Positions 60,209-64,000 of a DNA stretch of 64,000 nt are shown here, piece by piece. Position 1 is the stretch's first letter. Each line of letters opens with the position of its first letter. Origin of the DNA: Flavobacterium reichenbachii (GTDB lineage: Bacteria; Bacteroidota; Bacteroidia; Flavobacteriales; Flavobacteriaceae); contig NZ_MUHF01000007.1 of assembly GCF_002217435.1 (NCBI RefSeq), forward strand, positions 156,950 through 220,949, read 5' to 3'. The notes below the pieces were generated by a model, which made no database searches, was not told where the DNA came from, and saw only the letters and a list, made by a program, of their open reading frames with translations. A program made the translations under genes and the position numbers.

Positions 60209-60236
60209 AAATCCTGCAGGTATTCCTGCAGGATTT
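60209..60236 (-). terminator. Terminator of htpG
   Basis: AAATCCTGCAGG (60209-60220) pairs perfectly with 60225-60236 over a 4-base loop; on the minus strand it is followed by a T tract. It lies 22 bp past the htpG stop. Confidence 0.85.
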
Positions 60237-60258
60237 ATAAAGTATTTCGAGAAAAAAC

Positions 60259-62142
60259 TTATTTGATCATTTCAAAACTTCTTTTTACAAAAGCAGTCAA
60301 AGCTTCACCTTTTAATAGGTTTTGCGATAATTTAGCTAAGTCCAAAGCTTGTTTTACCAAATGTTCCTGATGCGTTTTGTCTTCTGTATTTAAGATATTC
60401 GCCGCCAAATCTGAATTAGTATTTACTACCAAATTGTACATCTCTGGCATATTTCCCATTCCGAACATTCCACCGCCGCCAGATTGGCTCATTTCTTTCA
60501 TTCTACGCATGAATTCTGGCTGCGTAATGATAAATGGTGCTGCCTGAGAATCCATTGCTTCTAGTTGTACACTGTAAGCTTTTGGAATATAAGCTTCTAA
60601 TGAAGTTTTCAGCGTTTCTTTTTCTTCATCAGATAATTTAGAAATCGTGTTTTCGTCTTTTTTGATTAAATTATCAACATGATCAGAATCTACACGAACA
60701 AAAGTTACCTCTTTATTATCACCTTCAATTTTTTGAATCAAATGAGAGATAATCGGAGAATCTAAAAGCAGTACTTCGTATCCTTTTTCTTTAGCTGATT
60801 CAATATAAGAGTGCTGTGCATCTTTATTTCCTGCATAAAGAACAACCAGTTTTCCGTCTTTATCGGTTTGGTTTTCTTTTAATTTTTCTTTTAGCTCTTC
60901 TAATGTAAAATAAGTATCATCTACTGTTGGGTATAATACAAACGCACCCGCTTTTTCGTAGAATTTATCTTCAGAAAGCATTCCGTATTCTAAAACGATT
61001 TTAATGTCGTTCCATTTTGCTTCAAAATCAGCACGGTTTTCATTAAATAAAGCTTTTAGTTTATCTGCTACTTTACGAGTAATATAATTAGAGATTTTCT
61101 TAACTGCTCCATCTGCTTGTAAACCAGAACGAGATACGTTTAACGGGATGTCTGGAGAATCAATCACACCTTTTAACATTGTCAAAAACTCAGGTACAAT
61201 TCCTTCTACGTTATCTGTAACGTAAACTTGGTTTTGGTATAATTGAATTTTATCTTTCTGAATCTGCATATCCGTTCCCAGTTTCGGGAAATACAAAATA
61301 CCAGTTAAGTTAAACGGATAATCTACATTTAAATGAATGTTGAACAACGGCTCCTCAAACTGCATCGGGTACAATTCTCTGTAGAAATTTTTATAATCTT
61401 CGTCAGATAATTCAGTTGGCTGTTTTGTCCACGCTGGGTTTGGGTTGTTGATGATATTGTCAACTTCAAAAGTTTCATTTACATAATCTTCTGGAGCATC
61501 TTCTGGTTTAGGAAGCGTTTCAGTTCTAGTTCCAAACTTAATCGGAATTGGCATGAACTTGTTGTACTTATTCAATAACCCGCTGATTTTAGAATCTTCT
61601 AAAAATTCAAGAGAGTCTTCGGCAACATGAAGAATGATTTCCGTACCACGTGAAGTTTTGTCAGCTTGTTCTAAAGTAAACTCAGGACTTCCGTCGCAAG
61701 TCCAGTGTGCAGCTGGTTCGTCTTTGTATGATTTTGTAATAATTTCTACTTTTTCTGCAACCATAAAAGCAGAATAAAAACCAAGACCAAAATGACCGAT
61801 AATTCCAGAATCTTTAGCAGAATCTTTGTATTTATCAAGGAATTCCTCAGCTCCTGAAAAAGCTACCTGATTGATGTATTTTTCTACTTCGTCAGCAGTC
61901 ATACCTAGACCCTGATCTATAATGTGAATTTTTTTTCCTTCTTTATCAACTTTGATTTCGATAACCGGATTGCCATATTCAACTTTAGCTTCGCCAATGC
62001 TAATTAGGTGTTTTAATTTTAAAGTAGCATCAGTTCCGTTAGAAACCAGCTCACGCAAAAAGATTTCGTGATCGCTGTATAAGAACTTTTTGATTAAGGG
62101 AAAGATGTTTTCTACCGAAACATTAATTTTACCTGTTGTCAT
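60259..62142 (-). CDS. htpG: Molecular chaperone HtpG (bacterial Hsp90)
   Basis: 627 aa, matching the E. coli length. The N-terminal GHKL ATPase domain has FLRELVSNGTDATLKLKHL, HIIDQGLGMTADEVEKYI and GHFGLGFYSAFMV; the middle domain shows NIHLNVDYPFNLTGILYFPK and the substrate loop PEFLTMLKGVIDSPDIPLNV; the C-terminal dimerisation domain ends LNLLKGEAL-like. It assists folding under stress. Its own upstream region (62143-62337) is shared with a divergent lipoprotein gene; no complete promoter for htpG was seen. Confidence 0.96.
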   Translation of the reverse strand: MTTGKINVSVENIFPLIKKFLYSDHEIFLRELVSNGTDATLKLKHLISIGEAKVEYGNPVIEIKVDKEGKKIHIIDQGLGMTADEVEKYINQVAFSGAEEFLDKYKDSAKDSGIIGHFGLGFYSAFMVAEKVEIITKSYKDEPAAHWTCDGSPEFTLEQADKTSRGTEIILHVAEDSLEFLEDSKISGLLNKYNKFMPIPIKFGTRTETLPKPEDAPEDYVNETFEVDNIINNPNPAWTKQPTELSDEDYKNFYRELYPMQFEEPLFNIHLNVDYPFNLTGILYFPKLGTDMQIQKDKIQLYQNQVYVTDNVEGIVPEFLTMLKGVIDSPDIPLNVSRSGLQADGAVKKISNYITRKVADKLKALFNENRADFEAKWNDIKIVLEYGMLSEDKFYEKAGAFVLYPTVDDTYFTLEELKEKLKENQTDKDGKLVVLYAGNKDAQHSYIESAKEKGYEVLLLDSPIISHLIQKIEGDNKEVTFVRVDSDHVDNLIKKDENTISKLSDEEKETLKTSLEAYIPKAYSVQLEAMDSQAAPFIITQPEFMRRMKEMSQSGGGGMFGMGNMPEMYNLVVNTNSDLAANILNTEDKTHQEHLVKQALDLAKLSQNLLKGEALTAFVKRSFEMIK

Positions 62143-62286
62143 ATTTTTTTTATTTTTTAGTTTAATACAATGATTTTCATTTGTTCAAATAGAATACCAA
62201 TTGTTTTTTGGGTGACAAAATGTCGGAAGTGTTAATTCTGAAAGAAAATAATAAGATTCTAAAACCAAAGATATTCCTATGAATCG

Positions 62287-62294
62287 TATATTTG
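62287..62294 (+). promoter_or_regulatory. Candidate -7 box for the lipocalin-like/OmpA pair
   Basis: TATATTTG matches TAnnTTTG, 53 bases before the chosen ATG. No TTTG -33 box at the right distance. Confidence 0.45.
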
Positions 62295-62346
62295 TGGTAT
62301 AATAATTGTTAAACGTGTAAGTATTAACTTAAAAAAAATGTATAAA

Positions 62347-62847
62347 ATGAAGAAAGTAATTTTCATTTGCTTGATTGCCACGATGTTTTTTGCGTGTAAA
62401 TCAGCTTCGTCTTCAAATGCTTCAACAGAACCAACTTTGTCAAAAAAATTGGACAGACCTACTCAAGTAGCGATCAAAGGAAACTGGGTTCTTACTAATG
62501 TTACATATCCGGGTTCTGATTATATCAAAGTAAATTCATTTGATCTTGCCGATTCAAAATGTTTTATTGGCAGCACTTGGAACTTTATCTCAAACAATAA
62601 TAAAGGAACAATGTCTCTAACCTCTTCAAGCTGTACTAGCTTTTCTTCGCCGATTGTATGGAGTATCAACAATCAAGGCTTATTTGTGCTGAAAATTCTT
62701 GATGCTGGTGTAAAAGCAAAAAAAGTAAGAGATGGTTATTTACTTAAAGTGGCCGGATTGACTGAAAATTCATTTCAGTTGGTTGATAACATTAATGTTG
62801 GCGGACAAACTAAAGATGTAACGTACCAATTTCAAAGAGCTAATTAA
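62347..62847 (+). CDS. Lipocalin-like lipoprotein of unknown function
   Basis: 166 aa from the second ATG; an ATG nine bases upstream is possible. Lipoprotein signal KKVIFICLIATMFFACKSAS (lipobox FFAC). The mature part begins at about 30 with a lipocalin-type strand, KGNWVLTNVTYPGS, then GSTWNFISNNNKGTMSLTSS with a likely Cys pair (SKCFIG, SSCTSF) and IVWSINNQGLFVLKI. Such small Bacteroidota lipoproteins lack known ligands. It is 18 bp before the OmpA gene and probably co-transcribed. Confidence 0.78.
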   Translation: MKKVIFICLIATMFFACKSASSSNASTEPTLSKKLDRPTQVAIKGNWVLTNVTYPGSDYIKVNSFDLADSKCFIGSTWNFISNNNKGTMSLTSSSCTSFSSPIVWSINNQGLFVLKILDAGVKAKKVRDGYLLKVAGLTENSFQLVDNINVGGQTKDVTYQFQRAN

Positions 62848-62865
62848 TATTAAAAAGAATAAAAA

Positions 62866-63561
62866 ATGAAAAAGATAACAGTTTTAGGTTTAAGTAGTTT
62901 ACTTGTATTGGTTAGTTTTTTTACAAGCTGCGAATCAGTAAAAAATTCTAATAACACGCAAAGAGGAGCTGGAATCGGTGTTGTTGCCGGAGGTGTAATT
63001 GGTGCTGTTTTAGGTAATAACTTAGGAAAAGGCGGAAACGCTGCTTTGGGAGCTGCAATTGGAGCTGCTGTAGGTGGTGGAACCGGAGCCCTGATCGGAA
63101 ATAAAATGGATAAACAAGCTCGTGAAATTGATCAGGCATTGCCAGGTGCAGCGGTTGAAAGAGTTGGAGAAGGTATTCACTTAACTCTAAACGAAAATGC
63201 AGTACGTTTTGACACTAATAAATCAACATTGACAAGTCAGGCAAAAGCAAACTTGGATAAACTGGTTCCTGTATTTAATGAATATGGTGATACTGATATC
63301 GAAATTTTTGGATATACAGATAATACCGGAAAAGCAGAATATAACTTAACATTGTCAGGACAAAGAGCAGCTTCTGTAAAATCATATTTAGTTTCTAAAG
63401 GATTAAAAACAAGCAGATTCAAAACTTCAGGTTTAGGAATTGCAGATCCTATTGCTACAAATGATACTCCAGAAGGAAGAACTCAAAACCGTCGTGTTGA
63501 ATTTGCTATTACTGCAAATGACAAAATGGTTAATGATGCTAAGGCTGAGTCAGGAAAATAA
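62866..63561 (+). CDS. OmpA-family lipoprotein with glycine-zipper segment
   Basis: 231 aa. Lipobox in LVLVSFFTSCESV. Residues ~35-85 form a glycine zipper (AGIGVVAGGVIGAVLGNNLG, AALGAAIGAAVGGG) as in YiaD-like proteins. The C-terminal OmpA peptidoglycan-binding domain runs ~105-220: VRFDTNKSTLTSQAKANLDK, IFGYTDNTGKAEYNLTLSGQ and EGRTQNRRVEFAI with the Asp and Arg that hold diaminopimelate. It links the outer membrane to peptidoglycan. A terminator follows. Confidence 0.92.
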   Translation: MKKITVLGLSSLLVLVSFFTSCESVKNSNNTQRGAGIGVVAGGVIGAVLGNNLGKGGNAALGAAIGAAVGGGTGALIGNKMDKQAREIDQALPGAAVERVGEGIHLTLNENAVRFDTNKSTLTSQAKANLDKLVPVFNEYGDTDIEIFGYTDNTGKAEYNLTLSGQRAASVKSYLVSKGLKTSRFKTSGLGIADPIATNDTPEGRTQNRRVEFAITANDKMVNDAKAESGK

Positions 63562-63582
63562 TTCCTATACAATATAATTCAT

Positions 63583-63617
63583 AAAAAGCTGTTCGTAATG
63601 AACAGCTTTTTTTTTTG
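63583..63617 (+). terminator. Terminator after the OmpA gene
   Basis: AAAAAGCTGTTC (63583-63594) pairs with GAACAGCTTTTT (63600-63611) over a 5-base loop, then a T tract. The final TTTG of the tract is also the -33 box of the next promoter. Confidence 0.85.
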
Positions 63618-63645
63618 ACATTAGAAATTAAACATTGTAAATTTG
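63614..63645 (+). promoter_or_regulatory. Consensus promoter of the right-edge ABC ATPase gene
   Basis: TTTG (63614-63617), 20 bases, then TAAATTTG (63638-63645): both boxes match. The start codon is 18 bases past the -7 box. Confidence 0.65.
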
Positions 63646-63663
63646 AACTCTCAATAATAACTC

Positions 63664-64000
63664 ATGCTTGACATTCAAAATATATCTTTTTCGTATACCG
63701 AAAAACCGGTTATCAAAAACATTTCTTTTACAATAGAAAAAGGTCAGAATATTGCAATAATTGGCGAAAGCGGGTGCGGAAAAAGTACTTTGCTAAAACT
63801 TATTTATGGCTTATATGATTTAGATGAAGGAGCGATTTCTTATGAAGATAAACCTGTTTTAGGTCCAAAATATAATCTTATTCCCGGAATGCCTTATATG
63901 AAATATCTGGCGCAGGATTTTGATTTGGCTCCTTATGAGACTGTGGCAGAAAATGTTGGAAAATTTCTTTCTAATGGTTTTGCTAATATGAAAAAACTCC
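63664..64000 (+). CDS. ABC transporter ATP-binding protein, N-terminal part (3' end outside window)
   Basis: 112 codons are visible from the ATG to the window edge. The protein begins MLDIQNISFSYTEKPVIKNI and has Walker A IIGESGCGKSTLLKLIYGL (~35-53), a Q-loop MKYLAQDFDLAPYETVAENV (~79-98). The signature, Walker B and H-loop lie past the edge. A short ATPase of the general importer/exporter type; partner and substrate cannot be told. Its start is supported by a complete promoter directly upstream. Confidence 0.88.
   Translation, partial: MLDIQNISFSYTEKPVIKNISFTIEKGQNIAIIGESGCGKSTLLKLIYGLYDLDEGAISYEDKPVLGPKYNLIPGMPYMKYLAQDFDLAPYETVAENVGKFLSNGFANMKKL

Overview
The window looks like chromosomal DNA of a Flavobacterium-like member of the Bacteroidota. 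The evidence is the AT-rich composition, the lack of strong Shine-Dalgarno sequences, repeated -7 boxes of the form TAnnTTTG (some with a TTTG -33 box 19-20 bases upstream), a PorV/PorQ-family outer-membrane protein linked to type IX secretion, DUF5362 and DUF4369 proteins, and typical flavobacterial intergenic palindromes.

Bases 1-36,689 form one very large surface-polysaccharide (O-antigen or capsule) locus, all on the + strand. It opens with sugar-nucleotide genes: gmd (cut by the window edge), a GDP-fucose-synthase/ColC-like reductase and a ColD-like dehydratase with His in place of the catalytic Lys, together suggesting GDP-colitose. Next come a WecA-type initiating transferase, a cupin sugar epimerase, a PglE-like aminotransferase, rfbC-rfbD-rfbA and a PglF/WbpM-like membrane dehydratase. 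After a terminator comes a Wzm/Wzt ABC exporter whose ATPase has a C-terminal cargo domain. A long run of GT2, GT4 and unusual glycosyltransferases follows, interrupted by neuA-neuB-neuC (a CMP-nonulosonic acid), a hexapeptide acetyltransferase and an MBOAT/SGNH-like O-acylation pair. The locus ends with an O-antigen ligase/polymerase and a second, WbaP-type initiating transferase.

Bases 36,691-46,155 hold envelope and housekeeping genes: a DUF4105 protein and a PorV/PorQ protein on the - strand, then pssA and a GH25 lysozyme on +, then a - strand cluster kdsD-tatC-ahpD-like-lptB divergent from recQ. The RecQ lacks the zinc-binding cysteines.

Bases 46,166-57,803 are mixed: secreted and membrane proteins of unknown function, an FAD-dependent oxidoreductase, a probable structured RNA near 51.1 kb, a quinone oxidoreductase, a secreted M24 peptidase, an msrB-msrA envelope repair operon, idi, a queD-like gene, bcp and manA. 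ManA can feed mannose-6-phosphate to the GDP-mannose pathway at the left end.

Bases 57,860-64,000 contain a small conserved protein, a tandem duplication of a complete tRNA-Thr transcription unit (promoter, tRNA, terminator), a second DUF5362 paralogue, a 60-bp perfect palindrome between convergent genes, a DUF4369 lipoprotein, htpG, a lipocalin-like lipoprotein, an OmpA-family lipoprotein and the start of an ABC-transporter ATPase cut by the right edge. No CRISPR array, insertion sequence, prophage or obvious defence system was seen.
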